Assembly: GCF_017301335.1 (NCBI RefSeq)
Contig: NZ_CP071247.1
Coordinates: 2,976,001-3,040,000 of the forward strand
Source: Marinobacter salinisoli
Lineage (GTDB): Bacteria > Pseudomonadota > Gammaproteobacteria > Pseudomonadales > Oleiphilaceae
Direction of reading: 5' to 3'
DNA: 64,000 bases
Under the pieces are notes generated by a model. It ran no database searches. It was not told the origin of the DNA and saw nothing but the letters and a program-made list of their open reading frames with translations. Positions 31,397 to 41,658 of this stretch are shown in pieces (position 1 is the first letter of the stretch; each line of letters begins with the position of its first letter). The translations under genes and the position numbers were made by a program.

Positions 31397-31978
31397 ATGA
31401 CGGAATATCTACTGATCCTGGTGAGCACCATCCTGGTGAACAACTTTGTGTTGGTGCAGTTCCTGGGCCTGTGCCCGTTCATGGGGGTGTCCGGTAAACT
31501 GGAGACCGCCATGGGCATGTCCCTGGCCACCACCTTTGTGCTGACACTGTCATCGGTGTGCAGCTATCTCGCCTACACCTATCTGCTGGCACCACTGGAC
31601 CTGGCGTTTCTGAAAACCATCACCTTTATCCTGGTGATTGCCGTGGTGGTCCAGTTCACCGAGATGGTTGTGCGCAAAAGCAGCCCCCTGCTCTACCGTG
31701 TGCTGGGGATTTTCCTGCCGCTGATTACCACCAACTGCGCGGTTCTGGGCGTGGCGTTGCTGAACCTCAACAAAAACAACAATTTTGTTGAATCGGTTTT
31801 GTACGGCTTCGGCGCAGCCGCTGGTTTCTCACTGGTACTGGTGCTGTTTGCCGCCCTGCGCGAACGGATAGCGGTTGCCGATGTACCGGTAGCATTCCGG
31901 GGCGCAGCCATTGGTATGGTAACCGCCGGATTGATGTCGCTGGCTTTTCTGGGCTTCACCGGTCTGGTCAGCGTGTAA
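31397..31978 (+). CDS. rsxA: electron transport complex subunit RsxA
   Basis: An integral membrane subunit (193 aa, about six helices) of the Rsx/Rnf complex, which moves electrons between ferredoxin or NADH and acceptors; in E. coli it keeps SoxR reduced. [20 protein letters not shown] near the N-terminus and [17 protein letters not shown] are family hallmarks. The two half-channel Cys residues, which coordinate an Fe-S cluster at the dimer centre with RsxE, are in LCPFMG and TNCAVLG. First gene of rsxABCDGE. Confidence 0.96.
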   Translation: MTEYLLILVSTILVNNFVLVQFLGLCPFMGVSGKLETAMGMSLATTFVLTLSSVCSYLAYTYLLAPLDLAFLKTITFILVIAVVVQFTEMVVRKSSPLLYRVLGIFLPLITTNCAVLGVALLNLNKNNNFVESVLYGFGAAAGFSLVLVLFAALRERIAVADVPVAFRGAAIGMVTAGLMSLAFLGFTGLVSV

Positions 31979-31993
31979 CGGAGGCGGATTGTT

Positions 31994-32572
31994 ATGTGGA
32001 CGGGGATTATCATCGCGGTTCTGGTACTGCTCGCCCTTGCCATAGTGTTTGGCGGGCTGCTGGGTTTTGCCTCCGAGCGATTCCGGGTTGAAGGCAACCC
32101 GCTGGTTGATCAGATAGATTCTCTGCTCCCGCAGACCCAGTGTGGCCAATGCGGCTTTCCCGGCTGCCGTCCCTACGCCGAATCCATTGCCAACGGTGAC
32201 GCCATCAACAAATGCCCACCGGGTGGCGAATCCACCATCAAGGCGCTGGCCGACCTGCTGGATGTCGAGCCACAGCCTCTGGATGCCGAGCACGGTGTCG
32301 AGCAGGCAACCCGAGTGGCGGTCATCCGCGAGGACGAATGCATCGGTTGCACCAAGTGCATCCAGGCCTGCCCGGTCGACGCCATTCTGGGCGCCGCCAA
32401 GCACATGCACACCGTTATCGAGAGCGAGTGCACCGGCTGTGACCTGTGCGTCGAACCCTGCCCGGTGGATTGCATCGATATGGTCACCATCGAACCGGAC
32501 ATCCGCACCTGGACCTGGTCCGCGCCGGCCAAGAACCTGATCGCTACCGACCGCCGGGGAGTCAGTGCCTGA
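31994..32572 (+). CDS. rsxB: electron transport complex subunit RsxB
   Basis: An iron-sulfur subunit of 192 residues. The N-terminal hydrophobic anchor (about residues 4-27) is followed by the four-Cys motif CGQCGFPGC with a preceding TQ, then two ferredoxin-type 4Fe-4S motifs, [16 protein letters not shown] and [16 protein letters not shown]. It passes electrons within the Rsx/Rnf complex. Its TGA overlaps the rsxC ATG by one base (TGATG). All twelve cluster Cys are present. Confidence 0.96.
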   Translation: MWTGIIIAVLVLLALAIVFGGLLGFASERFRVEGNPLVDQIDSLLPQTQCGQCGFPGCRPYAESIANGDAINKCPPGGESTIKALADLLDVEPQPLDAEHGVEQATRVAVIREDECIGCTKCIQACPVDAILGAAKHMHTVIESECTGCDLCVEPCPVDCIDMVTIEPDIRTWTWSAPAKNLIATDRRGVSA

Positions 32573-34404
32573 TGACACAGTTTTGGGAGTTTCCCGGTGG
32601 CATCCATCCGGCCGAGAACAAACAGCAGTCTACCCAGCGGCCCATTCGCCGCGCGGGCCTTCCCGGTCAGCTGGTTATCCCGTTACAACAGCACATTGGC
32701 CAACCTTCACAGGCACTGGTCAAGGTTGGTGACCGGGTTCAGAAAGGTGACAAGCTCGCCGAAGTGAGCAGCGGCCTTGGTGTGCCGGTTCATGCGCCCA
32801 CCTCAGGCTTTGTTGAAGCAATCAGCCTGCAGCCAGTCCCCCACCCCTCTGGCATGCAGGACTGGTGCATTACGCTGCGTCCGGATGGCGAAGACGAGTG
32901 GAAGCACCGCCATCCGATTGCGGACTACCGCTCACTTGAGCGGGATCAGGTGCTGGGCGTGATTCGCGAGGCCGGCATCTCCGGCCTTGGTGGCGCCGGT
33001 TTTCCGACCAACGTCAAGCTGCGCCCGCCCCGTGATCGCAAAGTCAGCACCCTGATCCTCAATGGTGCCGAGTGCGAGCCTTACATCACCGCTGACGACA
33101 TGACCATGCGCGAAAAAGCCGCCGAAGTGGTGGCTGGAATGAAGGTCATGGCCTGGCTGCTCAGGCCCGAGCGCTGCGTGATTGCGATTGAGGACAACAA
33201 ACCCGAGGCCATCGACGCCATCAACACGGCCATTCAGGGTACCCAGATTGAGCTGGCGGTGATTCCTACCAAGTACCCATCCGGCGGCGAGAAACAGCTG
33301 ATTCACATTCTCACCGGCATGGAGGTGCCAAGCGGTGGCATTCCGGCGGACATTGGCGTGATGTGCCAGAACATCGGCACCGCCGTTGCGGTGGCCCAGG
33401 CTGTTTTTGAAGACAAGCCACTGATCTCCCGTGTTGTCACCATCACCGGCAATGGTGTTACGGAACCGGGCAACTTTGAGGCCCTCATTGGCACACCGAT
33501 GTCCTTCCTGCTGGAACAGGCCGGGCTTGATACCAACCGAACCAATCGACTGGTGCTCGGCGGCCCCATGATGGGCTACACACTTACCAGTACCGCGGTT
33601 CCAGTGGTAAAAACCAGCAACTGCGTGATTGCCGCCACCGACACCGAACTCCCCGCGCCGCCACCAGAGCAGCCCTGCATCCGGTGCGGCGAATGTGCAC
33701 TGGCCTGCCCGATGGAGCTCCTGCCCCAACAATTGTTCTGGCACGCCAAAGCCGGCGAATTTGAAAAAGCCGAGCACCTGAACCTTTTTGACTGCATCGA
33801 ATGCGGCGCCTGTTCCTACGTCTGCCCCAGCTCCATTCCGCTGGTGCAATACTATCGACACGCCAAGGACGAAATTCGCGTTCAGCGGGCAGAGCAAGAA
33901 AAAGCCGATCGCGCACGGGAACGTTTTGAGGCCCGTCAGGAACGGCTGGAGCGGGAAAAACAGGAAAAAGAGCAGCGCCGGAAAGAACGGGCCAAGGCCG
34001 CCGCCGCAACACAAGCCAGGAAAAAGGCCGAGGCGGAACAGGCAGTGCCGGCCAAGAGCGCTGACAATGACGAGCGCGCCGCCAAGGCAGCGCTGGTTCA
34101 GCAGGCACTGGCGCGCAAAAAGGCCAAGACAGAAGCGAGCAACAGTTCCAACACCGGCGATACTCCGGCAGCGGAACCAGAACCGGATATCGATGCCCTC
34201 GAAAAGCAGCTGGCACAGGCTCAGGCAAAGCTGCGAAATATGGAAGGCATGCTCAACGAAGCGCGGGCTAAAGAGGCCGACAACGTGGACAAACTTGAGC
34301 GCGCCGTCGCCAAGAACCACGATCGCGTCAAGCGCGCTGAGGAGGCCCTCACCGAGGTGCGCCAGCGCATCGCTCGCCAAACCGAATCTCATTCAACCGA
34401 TTAA
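32572..34404 (+). CDS. rsxC: electron transport complex subunit RsxC
   Basis: A 610-residue peripheral subunit with the FMN/NADH-binding fold of Complex I subunit NuoF: GGAGFPTNVKL near residue 140, LNGAECEPYITADD and LTGMEVPSGG. Two 4Fe-4S motifs lie near residues 369 (CIRCGECALACP) and 408 (CIECGACSYVCP). The last 170 residues are an Ala/Lys/Glu/Arg-rich coiled coil, as in enterobacterial RsxC, here shorter than in E. coli (740 aa). The start at 32572 is fixed by its TGATG overlap with rsxB. Confidence 0.95.
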   Translation: MTQFWEFPGGIHPAENKQQSTQRPIRRAGLPGQLVIPLQQHIGQPSQALVKVGDRVQKGDKLAEVSSGLGVPVHAPTSGFVEAISLQPVPHPSGMQDWCITLRPDGEDEWKHRHPIADYRSLERDQVLGVIREAGISGLGGAGFPTNVKLRPPRDRKVSTLILNGAECEPYITADDMTMREKAAEVVAGMKVMAWLLRPERCVIAIEDNKPEAIDAINTAIQGTQIELAVIPTKYPSGGEKQLIHILTGMEVPSGGIPADIGVMCQNIGTAVAVAQAVFEDKPLISRVVTITGNGVTEPGNFEALIGTPMSFLLEQAGLDTNRTNRLVLGGPMMGYTLTSTAVPVVKTSNCVIAATDTELPAPPPEQPCIRCGECALACPMELLPQQLFWHAKAGEFEKAEHLNLFDCIECGACSYVCPSSIPLVQYYRHAKDEIRVQRAEQEKADRARERFEARQERLEREKQEKEQRRKERAKAAAATQARKKAEAEQAVPAKSADNDERAAKAALVQQALARKKAKTEASNSSNTGDTPAAEPEPDIDALEKQLAQAQAKLRNMEGMLNEARAKEADNVDKLERAVAKNHDRVKRAEEALTEVRQRIARQTESHSTD

Positions 34405-34425
34405 TTGATCTCAGGCCCGATAGCC

Positions 34426-35478
34426 ATGTCGTTCGTCCAACAGTCTTCGCCACATGCCCGTCAGGCGCGCTCCACATCGCAGGTCATGCTTTGGGTCATC
34501 ATTGCCACACTGCCCGGGCTGCTGGCACTGACCCTGTTCTTCGGTTGGGGCAACCTGATCAATGTCATTTGGTGCGTTGCCGTTGCCCTGGCTAGCGAAG
34601 CCGCGATTCTGCGCCTGCGCAACAAACCCGTGATGTTCTTCCTGAGGGACAACACGGCCGCCCTCACCGGACTTCTGCTTGGCCTCTCGCTGCCACAGTT
34701 CACGCCCTGGTGGGTCTCGGCCACCGCCGTAATTTCAGCCATTGTGGTGGCCAAGCAACTTTACGGCGGGCTCGGTTCCAACCCCTTCAACCCGGCGATG
34801 GTGGGTTATGCCCTGGTGCTTATTTCCTTTCCCGTAGCGATGACCACCAACTGGGCCCAGCCGGCCATGTTGTGGGATGGCGCCCCCGGATTTGCGGAAA
34901 CCCTGGCAGCCATCGCCTCTGGCCAGCAGACCGTGATCGACGGCTGGACCATGGCCACACCGCTGGATGAGTACAAGCACAAGATTTCCTCTTTCACTTC
35001 ATCAGAAGTCCTGGAACATCCCGCGTTCGGAGATGGTATTGCGCTGGGTTGGGAGTGGGTCAATGCCGCCTTTCTGGCCGGTGGGCTGGTGCTTATTGCG
35101 CTACGGGTGATTACCTGGCACATCCCGGTGAGCTTCCTGGCCGCCATGGCGTTCATGAGCCTTGCCTTTGGCAGCAACGCTGACGAATACGCTCCCCTGC
35201 CCCTGCATTTGCTGGCTGGTGCAACCATGTTCGGAGCTTTCTTCATTGCCACCGACCCGGTTTCCGCAGCGACCAGCCATCAGGGCAAGCTCATCTACGG
35301 TGCCGGGATCGGTGTTCTGGTCTACATCATCCGGACCTGGGGCAATTATCCGGATGCGGTGGCCTTCAGCGTTCTGCTGATGAACTTCGCCGTGCCGTTT
35401 ATCGATCATTACACGCCCCCCAGAACCTATGGACACCATAAGCCGCGCCGCGGTGTGCCAAGCAAAGGCCGAGGGTAA
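34426..35478 (+). CDS. rsxD: electron transport complex subunit RsxD
   Basis: A membrane subunit of 350 residues from ATG 34426, 21 bases after rsxC; a TTG at 34405 would add seven residues. About eight to ten helices. TMATPLD has the Thr (residue 178) expected to carry covalent FMN, as in E. coli and Vibrio RnfD/Rsx[18 protein letters not shown] and [20 protein letters not shown] are family motifs. rsxG follows after 2 bases. Confidence 0.95.
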   Translation: MSFVQQSSPHARQARSTSQVMLWVIIATLPGLLALTLFFGWGNLINVIWCVAVALASEAAILRLRNKPVMFFLRDNTAALTGLLLGLSLPQFTPWWVSATAVISAIVVAKQLYGGLGSNPFNPAMVGYALVLISFPVAMTTNWAQPAMLWDGAPGFAETLAAIASGQQTVIDGWTMATPLDEYKHKISSFTSSEVLEHPAFGDGIALGWEWVNAAFLAGGLVLIALRVITWHIPVSFLAAMAFMSLAFGSNADEYAPLPLHLLAGATMFGAFFIATDPVSAATSHQGKLIYGAGIGVLVYIIRTWGNYPDAVAFSVLLMNFAVPFIDHYTPPRTYGHHKPRRGVPSKGRG

Positions 35479-35480
35479 CC

Positions 35481-36185
35481 ATGTCAGCGATAACACAATC
35501 CATTCGACGCAGTGCCATCGGTCTGGGCCTGTTCGCCCTGATCACGGGCGGAACCATTGCCGTTACCCAGGCTATCACCAAGGACCGCATCAAAGAGCAG
35601 GCCGCGCGCGCCGAGGCCAGCGCCCTGTTCGAGATCATTCCGGAAAGTGAGCACGACAACGACTTACTGACCGACCAGGCGCAACTGCCGGCGAGCGACG
35701 AACTCACCACCAATGGACCACCAACGGCCTGGATTGCCCGTCAGGATGGGGAGGCAACCGGCATGATCCTGCCTGTGGTTGCACCGGACGGCTATTCCGG
35801 CGATATCCGCTTGCTCGTGGGCCTCGATATGAGCGGCACGCTGCTCGGAGTTCGGGTTACAAGCCACAAGGAAACCCCCGGATTGGGTGACCGAATTGAA
35901 GTCCGGAAATCGGACTGGATCAAGGCCTTTGAAGGCGAGACTCTGGGAGAGCCTCCGTTTCGCAAGTGGAACGTTCGCAAAAACGGAGGTCAGTTTGACC
36001 AGTTTACCGGTGCCACGATAACCCCCAAGGCAGTCGTCAATGCCGTGCAACGCGCTTTGATTTACTTTCGCGAGAACCGGGACGCTATCCTTGCAACACT
36101 GGAAGCAGACGCACGGGCAGCGGACAAAAACAACGCTTCGCTGAATGCCCCGGACTCGACAACGGCTGGAGAGCGCTCATCATGA
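35481..36185 (+). CDS. rsxG: electron transport complex subunit RsxG
   Basis: A 234-residue subunit with one N-terminal membrane helix (about residues 10-30) and a periplasmic FMN domain. [15 protein letters not shown] carries the Thr (residue 179) for covalent [12 protein letters not shown] is also conserved. The C-terminal 25 residues are Ala/Asn/Asp-rich and variable. Its stop overlaps the rsxE ATG by four bases. Confidence 0.95.
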   Translation: MSAITQSIRRSAIGLGLFALITGGTIAVTQAITKDRIKEQAARAEASALFEIIPESEHDNDLLTDQAQLPASDELTTNGPPTAWIARQDGEATGMILPVVAPDGYSGDIRLLVGLDMSGTLLGVRVTSHKETPGLGDRIEVRKSDWIKAFEGETLGEPPFRKWNVRKNGGQFDQFTGATITPKAVVNAVQRALIYFRENRDAILATLEADARAADKNNASLNAPDSTTAGERSS

Positions 36186-36895
36186 CCACCAAAACCTCCA
36201 GAGAAATCATTAACGACGGGCTTTGGAACAACAACCCGGCCCTGGTTCAAGTGCTAGGGCTGTGTCCCCTGCTGGCCGTCACCAGTACTGTGGTCAATGC
36301 CATCGGACTCGGGCTGGCCACCCTGATCGTGCTGATGGGGTCTAACCTGGCCGTGTCACTGATACGCAACTTCGTGAGCGAGTCGGTTCGGCTGCCCGCG
36401 TTTGTGATGATCATAGCGTCCTTCGTGACCTGTACCGAACTGCTGATGCAGGCTTTCACCTACGAGCTCTACCAGATTCTCGGTATCTTTATTCCCCTGA
36501 TCGTAACCAACTGCGCCATTCTCGGGCGGGCGGACGCCTTTGCCTCCAAAACGACGCCAGGGCCGGCACTGTTGGATGGCCTGATGATGGGGCTGGGTTT
36601 CTTATTCGTCCTGGTGGTGCTGGGCGGCCTCAGGGAACTGATTGGCCAGGGCACGTTGTTCGTCGATATGAATCTCTTGCTTGGCCCGGCAGCGGCAGAT
36701 TGGGTCATGCGCCCCTTTGAAAGCTACCCGGACGTCCTGTTTATGGTGCTGCCACCGGGTGCCTTTATCGGCCTCGGCCTGCTGATCGCCCTGAAGAACG
36801 GAATCGATAACCGCCTGAGCGAACGACGCAAGGCCAGTGCGCCTGTTGTAACCCCGGGCAGCAAGCGCGTACGCGTGACCGGTGACGTTTCCTGA
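36182..36895 (+). CDS. rsxE: electron transport complex subunit RsxE
   Basis: A 237-residue membrane subunit paralogous to RsxA, with six helices. [18 protein letters not shown] and [20 protein letters not shown] carry the Cys residues that complete the membrane Fe-S site. It ends the rsxABCDGE set; nth follows after 28 bases, the arrangement known from E. coli and Pseudomonas. rsxE is coupled to rsxG by ATGA. Confidence 0.95.
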   Translation: MTTKTSREIINDGLWNNNPALVQVLGLCPLLAVTSTVVNAIGLGLATLIVLMGSNLAVSLIRNFVSESVRLPAFVMIIASFVTCTELLMQAFTYELYQILGIFIPLIVTNCAILGRADAFASKTTPGPALLDGLMMGLGFLFVLVVLGGLRELIGQGTLFVDMNLLLGPAAADWVMRPFESYPDVLFMVLPPGAFIGLGLLIALKNGIDNRLSERRKASAPVVTPGSKRVRVTGDVS

Positions 36896-36923
36896 CACGC
36901 TGGCAAGTTGAGATTGAACCTCC

Positions 36924-37562
36924 ATGAACAAGCAAAAACGTACTGAAATCTTTACCCGGCTTCGTGAGGCCAATCCAAACCCGACAACTGAGTTGAATTA
37001 CTCAACGCCGTTTGAATTGCTGATCGCGGTCATCCTATCGGCTCAGGCCACAGATGTCGGCGTGAACAAAGCCACGGACAAGCTGTTCCCGGTCGCCAAT
37101 ACCCCCGAGGCCATACTGGCATTGGGGGTTGACGGACTGAAGGACTACATCAAAACCATCGGTTTGTTTAACAGCAAGGCTGAGAATGTCATCAAGACCT
37201 GTCGAATCCTGATTGAACGACACGGCAGCCAGGTACCGGAAAAACGGGAAGACCTCGAGGCGTTGCCGGGGGTTGGCCGTAAAACCGCCAACGTGGTACT
37301 CAATACCGCCTTCGGGCATATGGCGATGGCAGTAGATACCCATATCTTCAGGGTATCGAACCGGACCGGTATTGCGCCGGGCAAGAACGTTCTGGAGGTA
37401 GAAAAGCGCCTGATGCGACTGGTGCCGAGGGAGTTTCTGCTGGACGCCCACCACTGGCTGATCCTGCACGGGCGCTATACCTGCACCGCCAGGAAACCAA
37501 AATGCGGAGCCTGCATAATCGAGGATCTCTGCGAGTTCAAACAGAAGCGGGATTATCTGTAA
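36924..37562 (+). CDS. nth: endonuclease III
   Basis: A DNA glycosylase/AP lyase that removes oxidised pyrimidines. The 212-residue protein has the helix-hairpin-helix LPGVGRKTANVVLN with the catalytic Lys, the catalytic Asp in VDTHIFRVSNR, and the 4Fe-4S motif Cys-x6-Cys-x2-Cys-x5-Cys at the C-terminus. Its [4Fe-4S] cluster and the upstream rsx operon suggest a shared redox context, though the linkage may be historical. A strong terminator follows. Confidence 0.97.
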   Translation: MNKQKRTEIFTRLREANPNPTTELNYSTPFELLIAVILSAQATDVGVNKATDKLFPVANTPEAILALGVDGLKDYIKTIGLFNSKAENVIKTCRILIERHGSQVPEKREDLEALPGVGRKTANVVLNTAFGHMAMAVDTHIFRVSNRTGIAPGKNVLEVEKRLMRLVPREFLLDAHHWLILHGRYTCTARKPKCGACIIEDLCEFKQKRDYL

Positions 37563-37600
37563 GCTTCGCAGGGGCCTGCTCGTACCCAGGCACTGAAATG

Positions 37601-37629
37601 AAAAAGCCGGCAAAAGTGCCGGCTTTTTT
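37601..37629. terminator. bidirectional terminator between nth and the chalcone-isomerase-like gene
   Basis: AAAAAGCCGGCA (37601-37612), a four-base loop and TGCCGGCTTTTTT (to 37629) make a perfect stem with A-run and T-run, ending nth on the plus strand and the chalcone-isomerase-like gene on the minus strand. Confidence 0.93.
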
Positions 37630-37646
37630 GATGGCCCAGCTTGCGA

Positions 37647-38222
37647 TTAACGCTGACCCAGCATAGCCTTTTTCAGGTCTTTCTGCGCCGGCTTGTCAGA
37701 TAGCCAGATACCGAACAGGGCTTTCTTGAACTCAAGATCACCAACAATATCTTTTTGCTGGCCGTTTTTGAGCACCTTGACACCCTCACCTGGCAGATAG
37801 ACCAGATCAAATACGTCGCCTTCCTTGATCTCTTCCTTGAATACATTCATGAAACGATCAATTTCACCCTTCACGGGCGCTGTGTTGCCACCGGTGGAAG
37901 ATTCAAACCCCTCGAGGGTCGCCTCAGTCATCCGCTCACTGGTAATCATGTCCGAAATAATATGCAGCGTGATTGCCTGAGGTTCGTCGGCGTTGATGAC
38001 CGCGTTGCCGTCATTGGCCGCTTGCGGCACATAAAGACCGCCAACATAAAGATCCATAAACCACTTGGAGCGGGTGCCAGCTCCGTTGAGCTTCAGCTCA
38101 GTGTCCATAGCAGTGTAGGTGTCAGGTACATCCACACCGTCGACAGTCAGTGCAGAAGCCGGCGCAGATAACGCCGCAGTCAATAACAGGGATACAAAAC
38201 CAGTAGAGATAGCCTTCTTCAT
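37647..38222 (-). CDS. chalcone isomerase-like exported protein
   Basis: A 191-residue protein with a Sec signal peptide (MKKAISTGFVSLLLTAALSA, cleavage near residue 24). The mature part matches the chalcone-isomerase-like fold used by many proteobacterial periplasmic proteins: VDGVDVPDTY, WFMDLYVGGLYVP and FKKALFGIWLSDKP. True chalcone isomerase activity is unlikely; bacterial members have no agreed function. A strong AAGGAAAGGA ribosome site precedes the ATG. It lies directly downstream of rpoS but is separated by the rpoS terminator. Confidence 0.85.
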   Translation of the reverse strand: MKKAISTGFVSLLLTAALSAPASALTVDGVDVPDTYTAMDTELKLNGAGTRSKWFMDLYVGGLYVPQAANDGNAVINADEPQAITLHIISDMITSERMTEATLEGFESSTGGNTAPVKGEIDRFMNVFKEEIKEGDVFDLVYLPGEGVKVLKNGQQKDIVGDLEFKKALFGIWLSDKPAQKDLKKAMLGQR

Positions 38223-38371
38223 AGTCCTTTCCTTTTAAATCATTATTATCTACGCGTTTCATTCGTGCGTGCCCAGGCTTCGACGACCTTATCCCCACCT
38301 GGAACCCGCATTCTAACAACGCAAAAGGAAAGCGATTCGGCACTTGGTTCTCATTTGCAACGATATTAAAA

Positions 38372-38405
38372 AAAAGAAAGGCCGACCGGCTTCCACCGAT
38401 CGGCC
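38372..38405 (-). terminator. rpoS intrinsic terminator
   Basis: GGCCGACCGG (38380-38389) pairs with CCGATCGGCC (38396-38405), one mismatch, across a six-base loop. Read on the minus strand the hairpin is followed by a T-rich tract (complement of the A-run at about 38369-38379), ending rpoS transcription. Confidence 0.85.
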
Positions 38406-38423
38406 CTCGTCTTTTCAGGCTCT

Positions 38424-39416
38424 TTACTTGAACAACAGATTCCCTGATAAACCTTCTTTCTCGAGGATTTCGCGCAGGCGACGCAGAGCCTCGACCTGAA
38501 TCTGGCGAACCCGCTCACGGGTCAGGCCAATCTCATGACCAACCTCTTCCAGAGTGCTGACAGGATAGCCACGAAGACCAAAGCGCCTGGCCAGTACTTC
38601 CTGCTGCTTGTCACTGAGCTGGTCAATCCATTTTTCGAGGCAGCTGCACATGTCATCATCCTGCAAAACCTCAGCAGGATCAGTTGCGCCCTCATCCGCC
38701 ACCGTGTCCAGCAGAGATTTATCGCCCCCGCTGCCAATCGGCGTATCCATGGAGGCCACGCGTTCATTCAGACCCAGCATTCGTTTGACGTCGGCAACCG
38801 GCTTATCGACCAGCTTGGCAATCTCTTCCGCCGATGGTTCGTGATCCAGTTTCTGAGTCAGCTCACGAGCCGCCCGCAAGTACAGGTTCAGTTCCTTAAC
38901 CACATGGATGGGCAACCGAATCGTTCGGGTCTGATTCATGATCGCCCGCTCGATGGTTTGGCGGATCCACCAGGTGGCGTAGGTGGAGAAGCGGAAACCA
39001 CGCTCAGGATCAAACTTTTCAACGGCCCGGATCAGGCCGAGATTGCCTTCTTCGATGAGGTCGAGAAGCGTTAAGCCCCGGTTCACATAGCGTCGGGCAA
39101 TTTTAACAACCAGTCGCAGGTTGCTTTCGATCATCCGCTTGCGGCCGGACTCCTCTCCTTTACGCGCGAGGCGGGCAAAATAAACTTCTTCTTCTGGAGT
39201 CAGTAGGGGGGAAAAACCGATCTCATTCAGGTAAAGCTGGGTGGCGTCCAGTTGCTTCTGGCTCGAACCGTAACGCCCTTGGCTGGAAATTTCCTCTGTC
39301 TCGGCTGCGTCGTCATTGCTGGATTGGTTTTCCGCTTTTTCTTCGTGCAGCTCTTCTTCGGACTCGTCTACATCTGCGACCCGATCGACAATAATCTCTT
39401 CTCGCTCTGCTGACAT
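38424..39416 (-). CDS. rpoS: RNA polymerase sigma factor RpoS
   Basis: The stationary-phase and stress sigma factor. The 330-residue protein has an acidic N-terminus, region 1.2 ([20 protein letters not shown]), region 2 with [18 protein letters not shown] and [19 protein letters not shown], region 3, and region 4 with [20 protein letters not shown]. Region 1.1 of housekeeping sigma is absent, as expected for RpoS. Length matches E. coli (330). It follows nlpD by 197 bases, and the main rpoS promoter usually lies inside nlpD. A weak ribosome site (GGGG) precedes the ATG. Confidence 0.97.
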   Translation of the reverse strand: MSAEREEIIVDRVADVDESEEELHEEKAENQSSNDDAAETEEISSQGRYGSSQKQLDATQLYLNEIGFSPLLTPEEEVYFARLARKGEESGRKRMIESNLRLVVKIARRYVNRGLTLLDLIEEGNLGLIRAVEKFDPERGFRFSTYATWWIRQTIERAIMNQTRTIRLPIHVVKELNLYLRAARELTQKLDHEPSAEEIAKLVDKPVADVKRMLGLNERVASMDTPIGSGGDKSLLDTVADEGATDPAEVLQDDDMCSCLEKWIDQLSDKQQEVLARRFGLRGYPVSTLEEVGHEIGLTRERVRQIQVEALRRLREILEKEGLSGNLLFK

Positions 39417-39613
39417 ATGTATTGCCCCGTCTTTCAGAAATCCTGTGTAGTCGTCCGATACTCCGTCTTACATGCGGACGTTCGTCGTCTTCCTTCGTTA
39501 TCAGGAATCACCTGGGCTCGCCGGCTATAACCGTTGCCCTTGTTATTCTTGTTAACAACACGGTTTCTTCGTTGGTACCGGCAGTCGGTGTCAGTAGAGT
39601 AGTATCTAACTTG

Positions 39614-40507
39614 TTACTGTCTTGGAGGCAGGTAGTGAGCGGGGTCGACCGGATTGCCATTCTTTCGAATTTCGAAATGTAACATGGGTCGTTCAGCGCC
39701 GCTGCTGCCAAGCTCTGCTATCACCTGACCGGCTTTTACGTCCTCCCCCTCTCGCACCAGAATTTTTCGGTTGTGTGCGTAAGCGCTCAAAAAATGTTCA
39801 TTGTGGTTCACAATAATCAGATTGCCGTAACCAAGCAACCCATTTCCTGCATAGACCACATTTCCATTCGCTGCGGCTTTGATGGCATCACCTGGTTGTC
39901 CGGCAATATCCAGGCCCTTATTGACCTTGCCAGAGGAAGAATAACCAGCAAGTACGGTGCCAACGTGCGGCCAGTGCCAGTCGATTCGGGCTACGGTCTG
40001 GCTCTGCTTCACCGGAGGTGTGTTCTTTGCCGGAGGTTTGACAACCGTCGGCTTGGTGGCAGCCGTCGGTGTTGGTCTGGGCGCGGACACCCGGGGTTTG
40101 GTGGGCCTGGGCGCAGGCCGCGAACTGACGGACTGAGTTGCACTGGCGGTTACGGTGCCGCGTCGGTCGAGTCTGAGTACCTGGCCAACTTTCAGGGTCC
40201 AGGGTGCATGAATGCCATTCGCGCTGCCCAATTCCCGGTAGTCCCGCCCGTAACGCCAGGCAATGCTGTACAGCGTCTCGCCCGGTCGCACCACATGCTG
40301 GCCCCAGTAAACCGGCGGATTGTAGATGTCATCATGATACAGTGCCGGCGTATTGCACCCGCTGAACAACAATACGGCAGCAAGCGTGACCACGATCCGC
40401 GCTTGGTATCGGGGCGCTGTGCCCCCCGATTGCCCCTTGCGGGCTCCCCGGGGAAGCCGCGGAAACTGGGTCAATAAGACAGCGAAAAACCCGGAAAAAA
40501 TCGTCAC
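39614..40507 (-). CDS. nlpD: NlpD-type lipoprotein, amidase activator
   Basis: An outer-membrane lipoprotein with a LysM domain (HVVRPGETLYSIAWRYG onward) and a C-terminal LytM/M23 fold. The lipobox LLFSGC puts the lipid Cys at residue 51 if GTG 40507 is the start; this n-region is unusually long, and TTG 40474 is an alternative, so the start is uncertain. Zinc ligands are degraded: NKGLDIAG replaces HKGxD, and MLHFEI replaces HLHFE, as in non-catalytic NlpD proteins that activate amidase AmiC. A Pro/Thr/Lys-rich linker joins the domains. It precedes rpoS, as usual. Confidence 0.92.
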   Translation of the reverse strand: MTIFSGFFAVLLTQFPRLPRGARKGQSGGTAPRYQARIVVTLAAVLLFSGCNTPALYHDDIYNPPVYWGQHVVRPGETLYSIAWRYGRDYRELGSANGIHAPWTLKVGQVLRLDRRGTVTASATQSVSSRPAPRPTKPRVSAPRPTPTAATKPTVVKPPAKNTPPVKQSQTVARIDWHWPHVGTVLAGYSSSGKVNKGLDIAGQPGDAIKAAANGNVVYAGNGLLGYGNLIIVNHNEHFLSAYAHNRKILVREGEDVKAGQVIAELGSSGAERPMLHFEIRKNGNPVDPAHYLPPRQ

Positions 40508-40686
40508 GAAATAAAAATCAATCCGTTGTTAGGAGGTCCGTATCTGACTACGGCTCGATCAGGCGCTTTGTGTGTTCTTATGGCAACTTGCTAATATATT
40601 GCACAATTCAGGGGCGAATCCAAGTTACCCTCTGAGGAGATCTGTTACCGGGCGAAACACCCTTTTTGTGCATTAGGTAACACTTT

Positions 40687-41658
40687 TTAACACGCTTCCC
40701 GCTTGCGTCGTTGCCCGCCCCACTCGATCAGCAACACCAGGATAAAGCCACCCGCGGCACAAACCAGCGCCGCCAGTATTTGAGAATCCTGCCCACCCAA
40801 CTCGGTGAAGGAAAACGGGCTGATACTGATTTCAGTCAGCGGCACTTGCTCACCTGAGCTATTCGTGCGCCAACTCAACGTTTCCTTCCAGGGCCACACC
40901 TTGTTGAGTGCGCCGATCATGAACCCGATTAACAGGGCCAGAACCCCGTCATGGAAATGCTGGAAGGCCCAGGTGATAACCCGGGCAATCGACAGCAATC
41001 CGAGCAGACAGCCGGCAGCAAACAGAGCCAGGTGCAGCAGCTCAAACGACTGAATAGCATTCAAAACCTGCGCATACATCCCCAGAATCACCAGAATAAA
41101 ACTGCCTGAAATACCGGGTAGAATCATGGCGCAAATTGCCAGGGCCCCGGCGCCGAAAAAGATTAGTGGTGATGGCGATACCTGACTGGCGGTTAGCGTG
41201 GTAATCCACCACGCGAGGACCGTTCCGGCCAAGAGCGGCACCACAAGCGCCGGACGCACCCGGCGTATTTGCCGACTGACGTGCCAGACCGATGCCAGGA
41301 TCAGGCCAAAAAAGAAACTCCAAACCAGAATGGGATACTGCTCCAGTGCGGTTCCGATCACCGACGCCAGGGTGAGTATACTGGTGAGAATGCCGGCCAA
41401 CAGACAAACCAGGAAGGTTCCGTCACAGGCGTCCCAGAAGGCCCGGAACTGGCCACGAACCAGATGTCGGACAACCGCTTCAGGTACCGAACTGATGGCC
41501 TCAAGCAGGCGAAAGTAAATTCCGGTAATGAAGGCGATGGTGCCGCCGGACACCCCCGGGACAATATCCGCAGCGCCCATGGCAATACCCCGGAGAAAAA
41601 CGGCAGCAGGATGATGGTTGTGACTGATCTCGGCGACTTCGATGGATGCCCGACTCAC
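40687..41658 (-). CDS. DUF368 (PopT-type) polyprenyl-phosphate transporter
   Basis: A 323-residue protein with about eight to ten membrane helices. GAADIVPGVSGGTIAFITGIY near residue 28 and MILPGISGSFILVILGMY near residue 187 are the repeated DUF368 signatures of an inverted-repeat transporter. DUF368 proteins (PopT) were shown in Vibrio cholerae and Staphylococcus aureus to return undecaprenyl phosphate across the membrane for reuse in wall and O-antigen synthesis. The start is GTG in a GTGA overlap with the pcm stop. DedA/UptA proteins do the same job, so redundancy is likely. Function is inferred from family. Confidence 0.85.
   Translation of the reverse strand: MSRASIEVAEISHNHHPAAVFLRGIAMGAADIVPGVSGGTIAFITGIYFRLLEAISSVPEAVVRHLVRGQFRAFWDACDGTFLVCLLAGILTSILTLASVIGTALEQYPILVWSFFFGLILASVWHVSRQIRRVRPALVVPLLAGTVLAWWITTLTASQVSPSPLIFFGAGALAICAMILPGISGSFILVILGMYAQVLNAIQSFELLHLALFAAGCLLGLLSIARVITWAFQHFHDGVLALLIGFMIGALNKVWPWKETLSWRTNSSGEQVPLTEISISPFSFTELGGQDSQILAALVCAAGGFILVLLIEWGGQRRKREAC

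Noticed and set aside
38236..38252. AT-rich stretch resembling a Fur box upstream of the chalcone-isomerase-like gene
   Set aside because: Only about 10 of 19 positions fit the Fur consensus, which is within chance for an AT-rich leader.
38223..38423. Possible RsmZ-type small RNA after rpoS
   Set aside because: In Pseudomonas rsmZ lies near here, but this gap has no cluster of GGA motifs in hairpin loops; the only hairpin is the rpoS terminator.
40525..40550. AGGAGGT on the plus strand in the nlpD-DUF368 gap
   Set aside because: A perfect ribosome site by sequence, but no start codon at proper spacing and no open frame follow it; all real genes here run on the other strand.
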